Shown here: positions 52,101 through 64,000 of the stretch, in pieces | Layout of the letters: every line of letters begins with the position of its first letter | Numbering within the stretch: the first letter of the stretch is position 1 | Assembly: GCA_022828595.1 (NCBI GenBank) | Contig: JAKGHH010000008.1 | Coordinates: 24,234,378 to 24,298,377 of the forward strand | Length of the DNA: 64,000 nt | Direction of reading: 5' to 3' | Origin: Nelumbo lutea | Lineage: Eukaryota > Streptophyta > Magnoliopsida > Proteales > Nelumbonaceae | Position numbers and translations under genes: made by a program | The notes under the pieces: model-generated | Databases searched by the model: none | What the model was told of the DNA's origin: nothing | The model's input: only the letters and a program-made list of their open reading frames with translations

Positions 52101-54689
52101 AGTCGAACCCAAAATTTCTATACTACCAAACACCCCCCCCCCCCAAAAATCTCTCAAAAGAGACCATCATCATTAGAATGGTTTAATTCCTATCTTCCTT
52201 CTTTCCTCTGTTTTATCTCTAGTTTTGGCTGATTGTAAAGGATGTTATTTTCTGAGGCCTATGTTAATGTTTGATCCTTCGTTGCTTTGTATAAGAAAGT
52301 ATATCAACTCATAAATTTTCTAATGTCCTTGAAATGCTTTTAGCTTTTCAAAATAAAATTCCTGGTGTAACCTCCCTCCATTGGAATATATATTTGGGAG
52401 AATAAATAACTAGGGTTCCCAAGGCATTAATAAGGAGCTATATGGTACAAAAGTCACCAATATAGCACTTGCCTTATTTGATCCAACTTCATAAACAGCT
52501 TAAAAATATTCTAGTTTGGTTAATTTAGTTTAATGGGTTACTTCAACTAAGTTAATTAGAAAGTTGTCATCAGCAAGTATAACCCAATTATTTTTTTGGC
52601 AAAAAAGCTAGGAATGAGGGAACTTTCAAGGAAATTCCATCCTAGGAGAAAGAAAATCCTCTTCCCACTCTCTTCCCAGAAGTCAAAAGTCAGTTAGGAT
52701 AGGCTTCACAGGTCCTTACTAAAGGCAGGCTATCCTCCTATACTCACCCATCCAAACCAACCCAATTATATTAAAGCAGGCTGTCCTCGTTAGATGCTTA
52801 ATTAAAAGTCAAAAGCAATTATCCTACAAAATGCCTATTTGATTGCTGCTTTATTTGGTTTTACAATATGGGGTTTTGGCTTTGTAAGATGGCCATCCAA
52901 AAGGCTATAAATAAAATTTAGTGAAAACTTGGAAAAACCCAAAATTAACAAATTTTCAGCCACTTACATGGCTCTCCATTGAAGGTTTTATAATGGCGTT
53001 TTCAAAGCAGCTTAACTGAAGCAACTCAACCATTCAACCAAGTCGGTAATCTCAAGCTTCATTTTTTTTTTAACCCAAAACTCAAGTAGACTTGGAAAAT
53101 TTTTTGGTAAATTACATAGAGACTTACTTGGAATTTTAATCAAGTCCACTCTAGCTAGTCAAAAGCTAACAATGTAGACTTTGAATATTTATTTTTTAAT
53201 AGCTCTGAATAAATTAAAGTTCAAGAAACAGTCAATACCAAATAGTCCAACTAGGGGCCAAAACGTATAAATGAAGGAATTATATCCACAGAAAGGAATA
53301 ATTCCTTATCAATAAGCAGTGTACGTAATCTAATATAATTGAGTCAACTTCCTCAGTTGGGTGGGTTTCTAAGCCACCTCGGCCGACTGAGTCACTCTAA
53401 AAGCGAGTCACAACAGTGACTGTGTTAACCGAGTCAACCTCAAATTGTCATTGAATCAACTGATGATAAGCTGAGTGAAAGCTCTCTCTCTTTTATTGAA
53501 GGACCATCAAATCCAAGCTAACCCAAACCGAAAACCTGGGTTTTGTGGCCTGATATCCATGTTTTCTGTTGCAATATTTTTTGTTGGCAGAATGTCTCAA
53601 TTCATGGGGTCTATGTGACCTGTTCCGACAACCAGATGACATTGATATTTCTCTCCAAGAACACAAGAGACACCTTCTTGAAATGTCACTGGTTACTGGG
53701 TTTCTGGTTTTTTCTGTCACAACTTTAGGCACAATTGACAATGAAGTCCCACTTCTGGGCCACTGTTTCCTTAATTGTGAAGGACAGAAACTCAGTCCCA
53801 GCCCAGATAATCCTCTTCAGTAGGGACAGTGCAGCCCTACAAGAAACATCAGCTTGATTCCTGTCCCAGATTTCAGTGACCCCAAATTTGTCCAGACTCC
53901 TAAAATCTCGCCATAAACACGCACTGATTTGAGCTGAGCTTCATGTGAACAAACAGTCAAGAAATGGGGTCCCCTCCCTTTCATTTCGTCCATTCAATAT
54001 TGCTTCTTGCTGCTTAAGGCAATCAGTACACTGATATCCTTAACTAATCAGAATCTTTACCCAATCATAAATTCTTTTGGTTGCTTGAGACAAAGATCAA
54101 GCAAATTGCAGATTCATCAAATCTCACCGAATATCAGATATTAATTGTGAATAATAATTTAATATAAATTCCAAAGCCCCAAATGATCTTATATTAATTA
54201 ACAGACGCCTCAAATATCTCAAATTCCCTCTGTTTATTTGTGTATGCCCACTTAAGGGTGTTAGTCTTGATCACTCTTCAGCGAATCAAGAGATTAACCT
54301 ATTAAATTATTCATGTAAAGTATGGCTTAAGTAAGGCAATTTGCATAAAATTCCTTCAGTTCTCCTTTCTTTAGTTTTCCCTTCTTCACATATGACTTCA
54401 TTCCCTCTCATCTTCAATGGGGTAGTGACTTTGGAATCCTTTTCAGGTGTTGCTTCCTTTACTTTCCTTTCTACACTTCCATGAAGGTGATTTGTTGCTT
54501 TTTTAGAAGAATATAGACTTCATTAAGAAACGATATCAACTACATTTATATTGATTTAATTAATTAATGTTACTAATTTAATATATTTATATATTAATCT
54601 ATTTTAGAGCAGAATATTATGTAATATTCCTAGCTAGTAGGCAAATGATGCATGTCAGCAGAGCCAAAGGCGTAAGATCAGTGATGCAA

Positions 54690-54690
<1 letters not shown>
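49191..54690. other. Intergenic, no gene seen
   Basis: Largely AT-rich. A run of 12 C occurs at 52133-52144. GC-richer phrases at 49255-49410 ('ggtgggtcgggccgtgct') resemble hAT subterminal repeats but without clear ends. Frames at 53493-53823 are not assignable. Confidence 0.4.

Positions 54691-54691
<1 letters not shown>

Positions 54692-54720
<29 letters not shown>
54692..54720 (+). repeat. (GA)n microsatellite
   Basis: About 14 GA units. Confidence 0.95.
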
Positions 54721-54722
<2 letters not shown>

Positions 54723-55694
54723 ATTTTAATATAGCAAAGCTCTCATAGACAATGATTAGATTATGAGAGAGATAATTAACTTTGTAATTAAGAAAGAGCA
54801 TGCCTCAATTAGTTTATATATTTAGATTGTAGAGGGTAAACATGCCATCACTATAGACGCCCACAGACATGTGAAGACTCTTCTTCTCACGCATATTTAT
54901 TGAATTGATGGTTTATATAATAATGTGCTGAGATTTCAAGTGCATGTTTATATATGCTATTTAATTTAAGTTAACCAATCATTCTAATTAAGCCTTTTCA
55001 CTTTACATTGAATCTGTTCTTCTGTTCTACTTCTATAGGTCCTTGTCTGGTCGTTAGCCTTTACTTAGAAAATTTATTTCCAAAATATCAACCTCATAAG
55101 GATCGTCTTATAATATTTTTTGAAAATTCAGTTTTCAAATTGCAAATATCACAATATATCAAATATTTTCAAGTGGGTTATTCGAGTTATAAGTATCTAT
55201 CATCTTCTTCTTATCCAAGACTTCAAAATATTGCAATATATATCAAGATGTATTGGGCATATCGTATCGTTCCAATTACACCCTGATACATTAAATAACA
55301 GGTATTTTGGGGTCTCAAAGCTTTCATGGGGTAGCCAGGCCTAAAAGGCTAAAACCAACCTCCTGTAAAATTTTGTAAGAAAAACTAAAAACCAAGAAAC
55401 AGGAGCATGCCTTTGGAAACACTCGATACGCAAATTCGTGCATATTGGGTGTCTCAATACTCTGAACCTTGTTCTTATCTAATTTATTTTATGGTTTTTC
55501 TAATGGCTAGATAGCAAACAAGTAGTCTATAAAAAAATAGGATAGTAAGCAAATAGGTCTGTGGAGTTATATTTATTTAGAAGCATTAGATAAGTATTTT
55601 TATTAACTATTAACTATCAAAATTTTTAATGTTTTTAGTACATGCTTGAAATTTGGAATAAAATTTGAGAATTTATTTTATGATGATAATTAGT

Positions 55695-55736
<42 letters not shown>

Positions 55737-58700
55737 TTTGAGATGATTGATTTCAATTTGCATTTACCTGCTTTAACTCCTATGTAACAAATGGGCCTTT
55801 CTTTTATTAAGGGCACCCTGGAAAAGGAAAATAAAAATAAAAACAGTTTAATTAAGCTTCTAACATAATGCAGCAAAGCTCACATCAAATCAAACTTGAG
55901 AGCTTGATTAGACCATGAACAAGGAATTTCACTAGTGTCCTTGTGAATCTCCCCATTGAAGGTTACAAGGATTATCTCCTTGTGCAAGTTGTGTTTGAGG
56001 GGATAATAGGTTTCTTCTTGAACTACTCAAACAAGGTGCTACTTTGTCTTCATTCCTTTTATCTCGGCCTGGTCCTTAACAGAGAAATATGTTCTTGATA
56101 AGTACGAGAGAAATATGTTAGAGCCCACTTGCTCAACTGGCTATATGTGACAGCAGGTGGTTTTGGATTTCTGTAAATTCAAGTGGGAACTTGTGTTTGA
56201 CTATTGAGTTTTACATTAGGATTTTGTATTTCCAATGTTAATTATAATTAATGTTATTTTCTATATATTTGTGGTTTAATTAATAGGGCTTGGTTCTCTT
56301 ATTGCACTTTTAAAAATTCAACTTGCTACTGTTCATTTCTAGTACTAATTTTCAAATAAAATAACATAAGAAAGCTACATTTCCCTTCCCATGATTTAAC
56401 ACTAAATATTCTTTTTTTTTTTTGTGTGATAAGTAGCAGTTAAATATACTAAATATCCTTTTGATTATTTTTAGTCCTTAATTTATTTCACTAATAGGGT
56501 ATAATTGAGTTGTTTAATTATTTTGGTCAACCAGAACAAGTTGGAGGAAACTATATATTTTGCAGACAAAGAATGTTGGCAAGGTTACATCTGATATCCT
56601 CATCCTAATCTAAGCTTTCAGAATTTTTTATTTTTATTTATTTATTTATTTATTTTTTCCTTTTTGATCTTGCTAGCTGCTTTTATACGAGTCAATTATT
56701 CTGATATTAGTATTACATCATAGACTCCTTCTATGGGTTTATTCTTTGGATCATTGTTTCAAAATCCAGATGAAACATTTACCGGCCGGCCAGCCAGCGG
56801 CTGGATCATCAATTCATGGCACAAGTCCAGCCTGGTTAGACCAGACTAACCTAGGTTGGATACTGGATAGTGATGTTACTAACCCTAGTAGACACAGACA
56901 AATAAATAAAATGGAAATAAATGTAATATAAGGTTAAGATTTGTTCAATAGCTTAATGGACCAGGCAACTGGTCCTGTGAAAGTTGGTTTTAATATTGGA
57001 CATTCAAGCTCACAACCAGTCCCATGATTTATGGACCATGTTCTCAATGCCAGCTAATCTTCCCTTGCTCGTTTTATCTTGATATTGACATCTTTTGCTA
57101 TCGAGCTCAATGGATTTCTTGGTTCATCCACTTCAATTCTCTAACAAGAAGATTGCTGTCAATGGATTGAAATTCATACCCAAAATGCATGGAATTTAAT
57201 GATCAAATATGGAATTATTAAGGGAATTATCATTCGATCAGTCGGCCAAAAATGACGCAATTCCAGCGACGAGCTACTGTGATAGGAACAGCTAATAGGA
57301 ACATCGGCATTCTATTGGAGCTGAACAGCTAATAGGAACTCAGGTCTTGGAATCAGCCTTTTACCTTGAAATCATCAAACCAACACCCTCATATTCCAAC
57401 TCCCAAGCGTGGCAGCCAATCATCTCTTGCTTCAACGGTCAAGCAGCACCTCTCCCTCAAAAGGGGCCCAATAGGCCTTCTCTGAATCCACGACTCACTC
57501 AGACAGATTTCTGGGCCCATGGTGGGCCTCCGCTGGACCAGGGCCTGCCAAGAACTTCTCTCTTTCTTCCTTTTCCACATTCTTCACTCTTCAAGCATTA
57601 TAATAACCAGGAATTAAGTGATTAATTAATCAACTTTTTTGCTCAATCAAAAGCTTTTCTTGTGGATTAGAAGAAATCCACAAGTTGGATGCTTGAAGCC
57701 TCTGAGAAAAGTTGGAACAGAAAATTAGAAAGAAATCCCAGAAAGGAAATGAAAAGAAGCCGTAATCGAATCACATTTGCCACAACAAGATTCCTAATCA
57801 AGGCCCCCCCCCCTTCCTCGTTTGCATTCTCACCGTACATTTTTCGTATATACCTTAAATACCCTTCTAATACTCTAATTTATACAATTATCTATATGGA
57901 AATATCGTCCTTTTTCTAGTTGACCCTAGTTACTAAGATCACAGCCGTACAAAAAAAATCCAGTGGCTGCTGCTGCCCCAAAGGCCCAAAAGCCTCTGGG
58001 GTGGGACCTCCCAAGTTGATATTTTGATTTGGTATTTGGACCGTCTTATCTAAAATCAGAAGACTTCTATTTCGGGAGATACAAGTTGTGCCACGAGGGC
58101 AATTCTGTCCTACAAAAGATAAGAATTTCCCAAAATAGATATAAATTCAGGAAGCCTGAGATAAAGAGGAAGCCGACACTCGACACCACCAGTGGGCCAC
58201 CGCAGCGTCTGCCACGGAAGAAATTTCTCTTCCGGATACACGTGTCAATCCCCTGTTGGCTACACCTCCAGGCATGTTTATACAGCTTGGCATGCATGGT
58301 CACATCATCACATCAAACGAGTCATGATGAGGACGAATACATGCCCATCACTGCCTTCAAAACAAAACAAAGGTGGGCCATGGGTGTAAAATCTCTTTCA
58401 CACATGAAGCCCAGGATCTAAGTACGTTTCGGTCCTCCCCTAGTCTCCCGGCCTTGAACCATCTGATCAACTTTATTAGAATCTTTTCGTTTTCCAATTG
58501 GACATTGTACAATTGGATGGCTAATATCATCTTGCCCGACTTTTCATCTTAAGTGGGTGGGCCCCTGCCGGATGTTGGTGGCTGTATCATGATCATGACC
58601 ATGATGAGTGATGACACCCCCATCATGATCAGAACCATAATCCGTCCTTATGAAGGATCCGCACAATTCCAAGGAGGATGGGCCCACCCTAGCCCACTAG
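54721..58700. other. Intergenic, (AT)n at 55697-55731, no gene seen
   Basis: AT-rich to about 57200, then more balanced composition approaching HLS1. A frame at 57347-57625 has no recognisable domain. About 17 AT units form a microsatellite at 55697-55731. Confidence 0.4.
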
Positions 58701-58992
58701 GATTCCCCGAGATCAGACTGATTCACATGTGGGCCATGAGGATCTAATGGCCGTTTGATCAACATGATAATGATAGGATGGCCCAAGCTGACGTGGCTCG
58801 CAAAACCCGGTGAAATTTTCGGAAAGCGCCACGCTGGCACCGGTCTATATATAAGAGAGATGGACGCAGATTGGAGACTGGAGCACGAGAAACCTGAGAG
58901 TTCCAACTGCTTTCAGATTCGTCAGTCTCTGCAACTTCTGGTCTTCTTCTGTTAAGATTTTCTGATTTCTAGTTCTTCACCGTTCCTCAGCC
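58701..58992 (+). promoter_or_regulatory. HLS1-like promoter and 5' UTR
   Basis: The TATA box TATATATAA is at 58846-58854, 138 bases before the ATG, so transcription should begin near 58880. A TGACGTGG motif (bZIP-type core) lies at about 58788-58796. The upstream ATG at 58860 probably precedes the start site and would not be in the mRNA. Confidence 0.65.
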
Positions 58993-60862
58993 ATGCGCAA
59001 GCTGTCGGTAAAGATAGCGGAAGCACCAGTAAAACCTCCGCTAAAGATGGAGGAGGGAGGATTGGTAGTGCGGGAGTATGAGGAGAAGAAAGATAGGGTG
59101 GCGGTGGAGGAGATGGAGCAGCGGTGCGACGTCGGGCCCAGAGGGAAGGCTTCGCTCTTTACCGACGACATGGGCGACCCCATTTGCCGAATCCGCCACT
59201 CCCCCTCTTATCTCATGCTGGTACGATTGAAAGCCAATTAACACTGAACGGTGCTGTAAAGTTCTTTACCATCTTTATTCAGTGACCTCATTTCTGTTCC
59301 TTTTTGTTCTGAATAGGTTGCAGAGTATGGAGAAGGAAGAGAGATTGTTGGAGTGATAAGGGGTTGTATAAAGACTGTAACGAGAGGGAAGCAACCCACG
59401 AGTGATTTCAGTATTTACGTGAAGGTTGCTTACATTCTTGGACTTCGAGTATCTCCAATTCACAGGTTAATTATCGAATCTTTCTCTCTCTTTCTGTGAT
59501 CTCAGATGATTTTGATCCCAGAATTCATGAAACACTGAGCCAAATCGAGATGGGTCTTTTGGCATTCCTTGAGCCGTTTTCACTTTCACCCATCGGAAAT
59601 CCCACCTTTCTCGCCTGTTCCGCCCTTTCTTTAGTCGAGAAACGTGTGGTTTCCAGAGAAGGGACTGACTCAGACTGACTTTCTCTCCCCCTCTTTCTCT
59701 CTCCATATTTTTCTCTCTCTAGAATATCATGGGTTGTCTTTTTGGAGTAATCGTCTTTTAGTTCATAGACTCTCTCTCACCATATAATATAATAGTTAAT
59801 ATAGAGCTCGTTCGAGGAGGAACGATTAGATTCGACTGTAATAAAGTGAAGAAAACGATTCCCACGTCACACAAAGCTGACAACGTAGACAATGCGCACG
59901 ATAGTTGACATTGCCTCTATTTGCTAACTTGTACCCACTTCTGAACCAGAGGTTGACACGTGTTCCATTTTGAAACCTTTACTCTCAGGCGGTTAGGAAT
60001 CGGGACGAAGCTAGTGGAGAAGATGGAGGAGTGGTCCAGGGAGGAGGGTGCGGAGTACGCGTACATGGCCACAGACTGCGACAACGAGGCATCCATCAAC
60101 CTGTTCACACTAAAATGCGCCTACGTCAAGTTCCGCACTCCTACTGTCCTGGTCCAACCCGTGCACGCCCACTACAAGCCTTTGGGGTCGGGCGTGGCAG
60201 TGGTTCAGCTGTCAGCACAACTGGCCGAGTCCGTCTACCGCCGAGTCTTCGCCAACTCGGAGTTCTTCCCCAAGGACATAGATGTAATTCTGTCCAACAA
60301 ACTCAACCTGGGCACGTTCATGGCCCTACCCAAGAAGGCCCTGGCCAAGTGGGACCCACAGACCGGCCACCTCCCGCCGTCGTATGCTATCTTGAGCGTG
60401 TGGAACACAAAAGAGGTGTTCAAGCTTCAAATGAAGGGGGTATCCTCGATAACGTACGCCTGCTGCATAGGGAGCCGGTTACTGGACGTGTGGATGCCGT
60501 GGCTAAGGATACCCTCCATTCCAGACGTGTTCCGGCCGTTCGGAGTGTATTTCCTATACGGTCTCCACATGGAAGGAAAGGGTGCGTCGCGGCTCATGAA
60601 AGGTCTATGCACCTTCGCACACAACATGGGGAGAGATGACCCTGGATGTGGGGCCGTGGTTGCCGAGGTGGGCCGGCGGGATCCAGTTAGAGAGGGAATC
60701 CCGCATTGGAGAAGATTTTCATGGGCGGAGGACTTGTGGTGTATAAAGAAGCTAACAACCGCGAAGCACGATATAGAGGAGGAGGAGGAGGAGGGGACCC
60801 TTGATTGGATTAGATCTCCGCCGTCGTCGCCTGTCGTTTTCGTTGACCCTCGTGAATTTTGA
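58993..60862 (+). CDS. HLS1: HOOKLESS1-like N-acetyltransferase, three exons
   Basis: Exons 58993-59220, 59317-59465 and 59989-60862 encode 416 aa; Arabidopsis HLS1 is 403 aa as I recall it. Introns are GT-AG of 96 and 523 bases. The protein is a GNAT-fold N-acetyltransferase family member; HLS1 is known for apical-hook formation through ethylene and auxin. Exon 1 carries VVREYEEKKDRVAVEEMEQR and the family block DPICRIRHSPSYLML. Exon 2 has IVGVIRGCIKTVT. The acetyl-CoA motif RRLGIG (126-131) is built across the second splice junction, inside Arg126. Exon 3 contains EGAEYAYMATDCDNEASINL, FFPKDID, LPPSYAILSVWN, GIPHWRRF and the C-terminal FVDPREF. No stop or frameshift is seen. The start ATG gives about 20 residues more than Arabidopsis; an in-frame ATG at 59047 is the alternative. 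Whether it is HLS1 itself or an HLS1-like paralogue cannot be settled. Confidence 0.95.
59221..59316 (+). other. HLS1-like intron 1
   Basis: 96 bases, GT at 59221 and AG at 59315-59316, phase 0 between Leu76 and Val77. Confidence 0.85.
59466..59988 (+). other. HLS1-like intron 2
   Basis: 523 bases, GT at 59466 and AG at 59987-59988, phase 2 inside Arg126. CT-rich stretches at 59680-59720. Nothing else seen. Confidence 0.85.
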
Positions 60863-63800
60863 CTTTTGGGGTCATGCACCGATGCCTCACGCAAACTAAA
60901 TGTTCATAACTTGTAGTTCGTATGGTAGGAATGTGAAACCGTTTTTTGTCCATTGTAACAAAATCTGATCGTTGGATGGATTGATTAAATGTAATGAAAC
61001 TGATGAATCGTGCGGCTTTGGTTAAAAGGGCCCACTAATTGGACATGTGGATAAGCTCTAGACTAATAAACTATTGATTAATGCAACTGTGGATTGTGGA
61101 AACCAGCTGATTAAACACCTAATTTGGCTATATTAGCTTTTCAATCAAATCGAATGACTGGAATTTGAACTTTGATCAGGGACACAGGAATGGAATTGGA
61201 GGCTTTGGAGCCTATTTCCATTTGGGTTCACTTCTTGGGTGAATGGAATTTGCAAATGTTTGTTTAATGTTAAAAAATAAGTGCTTATTTGTAAGTACGT
61301 AATTCACTGGTGTTTGGTGAAAAAGTGTTTATTTCAAACACATATAGCATAAGTATTTGAAATTTAGGTGACAGGTCAAGACGGGTCAGAAAGCATAAGT
61401 GTTTTTTAACAGGTGATTAAAAATAAGTACCTTCTTGGGTATTTATTCAAAGCAAACATATTTTAATAAAATAAGTGTTAATTGAGACTTATTTCCATGA
61501 ATAAATACTTATTGAAGCTTATTTATCAAATGCCAATAAAACACTAATGGGTATAGATCTGATTTCAAATTAAGTGCTTATTCTAATAAACACTCCCAAA
61601 CATGGACTTCATCTCTCAACTGAGGATTTCTAAATTACTAGGGGGCCTAGTGATTTATTTGAGACCCCTACCAGAATTCATCTCAATTCTCCCAACACAG
61701 CCTTTGCCGGCAGTGATTTCGACGACCGAAAATCTGATCGGATCTGTAGTAGGGTGTGCTAAAAACAAATGCCGGCTTGATAGGTATGAGTCTAAACATG
61801 ATCTGAGTCAGGTGTGATGTCATTAATTAATAAAAGATTTAAGTGTTAAATTAATTAAATGAAAATAGGGGGTTTTTGGTAGGTATAGAGTATTATGGTT
61901 AAGAAGGCATGATTGGCGGGTGACTCTAAAAACGATCCTCTATATCTGGTAGGTACAATGTATGATTAACATTTGGTGTAATCTAGGTTTTAGTTTATTT
62001 AATATAATAATTAATCTGATCAAATCATGTAGACCATGCATTTGAATACTATTCACAGAGAAACATCAAATTATCCAATGCACTATTTAAATGGATCAAT
62101 GCAGTCAAAAAGTGACTAAGGGAAGCACATGCCAGCCACTAATCACAAATTACTCAAAGTCTACTGTTCTAATTGGGATCACTTATAAAATCCACAAGCA
62201 AAGAGAGAGAGAGAGAGGAAGAGAGAGAGAGAGAGCATGTGTTGGGCAATCAAAGCACCATGAGAGAAGGTAAAGAATCCATTAAGATGATGGACATGAC
62301 ATCATCAGAGCAACAGCTCCCCACCTAAAAGCAAAAATGTAGGAGACCCTCTGGGCCATGCAAACAGAATAGGGAAGCATAAACAATAGGGAATGAACAG
62401 AGCAAATTTGGGGTCTAGAAGCCATGTGTCAGATTGTGGAGTTCCACCATTCACTTTTGCTGTGAGGCGTGTCTCTTTCTGAGGCGTCATCTCCACACTA
62501 ACAAATACAGAGAAGCTCTCTGTAGAACAAGAGAACTTTGATAGGTATAACAAAGCTGTTTTCTTTTAAGAGAGCTTCTTTTGTAGGGGATACGTGCGTT
62601 TCAAAAGAGAAATAAAGGAAGATTCATCACAAGTAGGGACCATGTGTTCAACAGTTTCCTGGACCACGTCTATACAAAGCACACCACAGAGATTAAGATA
62701 TTTTTTATGAAGACGATATTAATGGGGTAGTCCGTTGGGATGTGATTTTTAAATTCTCAGGACAGTTTATTTGTCTTTTGTGAAGCTTCTGGTTGGTTGG
62801 GGTCAATGAACCAAAACCCTCACTAGGTTCATTTTATATTTATTTTACCAAAGTTCACTTTTTTTTCCCCTAAAGCCAAATGTTTAAATAATTTCATTTA
62901 ATGAAATTTCAGTTTAGAAGAGCCAACCTTGTAAGCTTGAGAGAGTACTATTTCAATCAGGATTAATGTTTGGATTTACTAATTAAGCTATTTGATTTGA
63001 TGTAACTTGGGTGGTTTGGCTCAGTAATTAATCAAAATCAGATGGACTAATGAAGAACTAATTAGTCGACATGACCTATGTTCAATTAAGGCCACACACG
63101 TTTTTGAGTAGGTTTAAGAGAGTTAACATCTATAAATGGACAGTGTACTTGTATTTGTCCGCATTCCCTTGGTCAACTGTTTTTGAATAATATAAATTTG
63201 ACCTTTTCTGCAATAATTGATTCATTTAAAAAAATCCATATCATCGGTATGAGAAGTAATCCAAGCCAAGTGATTGGATTGTTCGAATATTATTTTGTTG
63301 GTGGAAAGACTTGAATTTGGAGCCTAGTGTAGGTTAATTGATCTAATCTATTTCGTTAACTTGTTTAGACCTATTTTAATGGAATATAGACTAACGACAG
63401 TCAAATAGACCAAATGTGGGGTAGGTAATTCAGAATCAAATCCAGCTCTAGAATTGAAAAATCTAATCATATTGATTCTTTGACTGAGTTGGGTGGTGAT
63501 ATTGCTGGATAAATTCTTAGGATTGGACTTGGGTAGGCCTCAACTGATATAGCCAGCCAGCCTGAATGCAACCTCTAGCTTAGGGTGGCATATAAAGTGG
63601 CAAAGTGACGAGTTAAATCAGTTTCAAAGCTATGTGAATTTTGGTACCCAATTCCATCCAGACCTAGAGAAACCTAAAGGACTAAGAAAATGGCTATACA
63701 CCCAGCAAAAAAAAAAAAACTTGAATGGAATAGACTGGAAAGCTGCCCAACCCTAGATCCCAAAAACCCTAAAAACCCATCTGAGACATGCATGGCTTTG

Positions 63801-64000
63801 GGATTAAGCTAGCTATCCACACAAAGTAGACAGAACAAAGTGGCTTAGGTTCTCTCTTGTTGGATGCATTAAAGTTCTACAGACTACAGAGCCAATCTTG
63901 ATCTATCAACCAGAAAGGAAGGAATCATGAAGTAAAGAATGTAGAGAAGTGATTAAACCTAAACATTACTTTTGGGTAAGAAGTTAGGTAAGGTACATGC
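60863..64000. other. Intergenic downstream of HLS1-like gene
   Basis: The first 200 bases should hold the 3' UTR. About 61310-61605 contains aataagtgctt/aataaacactccc phrases like the ends of a small TIR element, without firm boundaries. A GA microsatellite is at 62201-62235. No other gene seen; a minus-strand frame at 62305-62553 is not recognisable. Confidence 0.4.

Noticed and set aside
53493..53823. Three overlapping frames; the plus-strand one follows a possible acceptor (ttggcag)
   Set aside because: I could not match any of them to a family and no partner exon was found, so I do not call a gene.
57347..57625. 92-codon plus-strand frame upstream of the HLS1-like gene
   Set aside because: No recognisable domain, no nearby splice partner, and a similar-length frame on the opposite strand.
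60031..60639. 202-codon plus-strand frame
   Set aside because: A frame-shifted shadow of HLS1-like exon 3, open because of high GC.
1..64000. CRISPR arrays, rRNA genes, bacterial-type operons
   Set aside because: None is present; the regular repeats found are LTR U3 repeats, microsatellites or two-to-three-copy tandem duplications.

Overview
The window is nuclear DNA of a flowering plant. The evidence is spliced genes with plant-type GT-AG introns, two recognisable plant genes, and a dense mix of plant transposable elements. The species cannot be fixed from the sequence. The long transposon-filled intron and wide gene spacing suggest a medium-to-large, probably woody, non-grass genome (inference).

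Only three host genes are supported. (1) The left edge holds the first 34 codons of a secreted protein on the minus strand. (2) A complete two-exon PLMT gene (phosphatidyl-N-methylethanolamine N-methyltransferase, the last steps of phosphatidylcholine synthesis) lies on the minus strand from 33326 to 19217. Its single intron is about 13.6 kb and holds a gag-only LTR retrotransposon, two large LINE remnants, LINE fragments, a foldback repeat and a MITE. (3) A complete three-exon HOOKLESS1-like N-acetyltransferase gene (HLS1 family, 416 aa) lies on the plus strand at 58993-60862, with a clear TATA box.

The left 18 kb is dominated by one Ty3/gypsy family of the Tat lineage. There is a solo LTR (1410-2264, target duplication CAAAT) and a full-length 10.4-kb element (7823-18187, target duplication TATAT). 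The full-length element reads on the minus strand. Its gag-pol is one continuous reading frame interrupted by four stop codons and no frameshift. Between pol and its 3' LTR it carries a three-exon gene on the opposite strand, with its own TATA box, encoding a protein of the 'putative gypsy-type transposon' (Transposase_28-like) family.

From 34 to 49 kb the sequence is AT-rich and built of nested small DNA transposons. These include hAT-like elements with 8-bp target duplications, two Helitrons sharing the same 3' hairpin-CTAG end (one inserted inside a hAT-like element and itself containing a foldback MITE), a Tourist-like element, LINE scraps and tandem duplications. From 49 to 58.8 kb and from 60.9 to 64 kb I see no genes, only microsatellites and faint repeat relics.

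The host genes are unrelated in function and show no sign of working together. The most unusual objects are the spliced antisense gene of the Tat element, the very large PLMT intron, and the hAT/Helitron/MITE nest.
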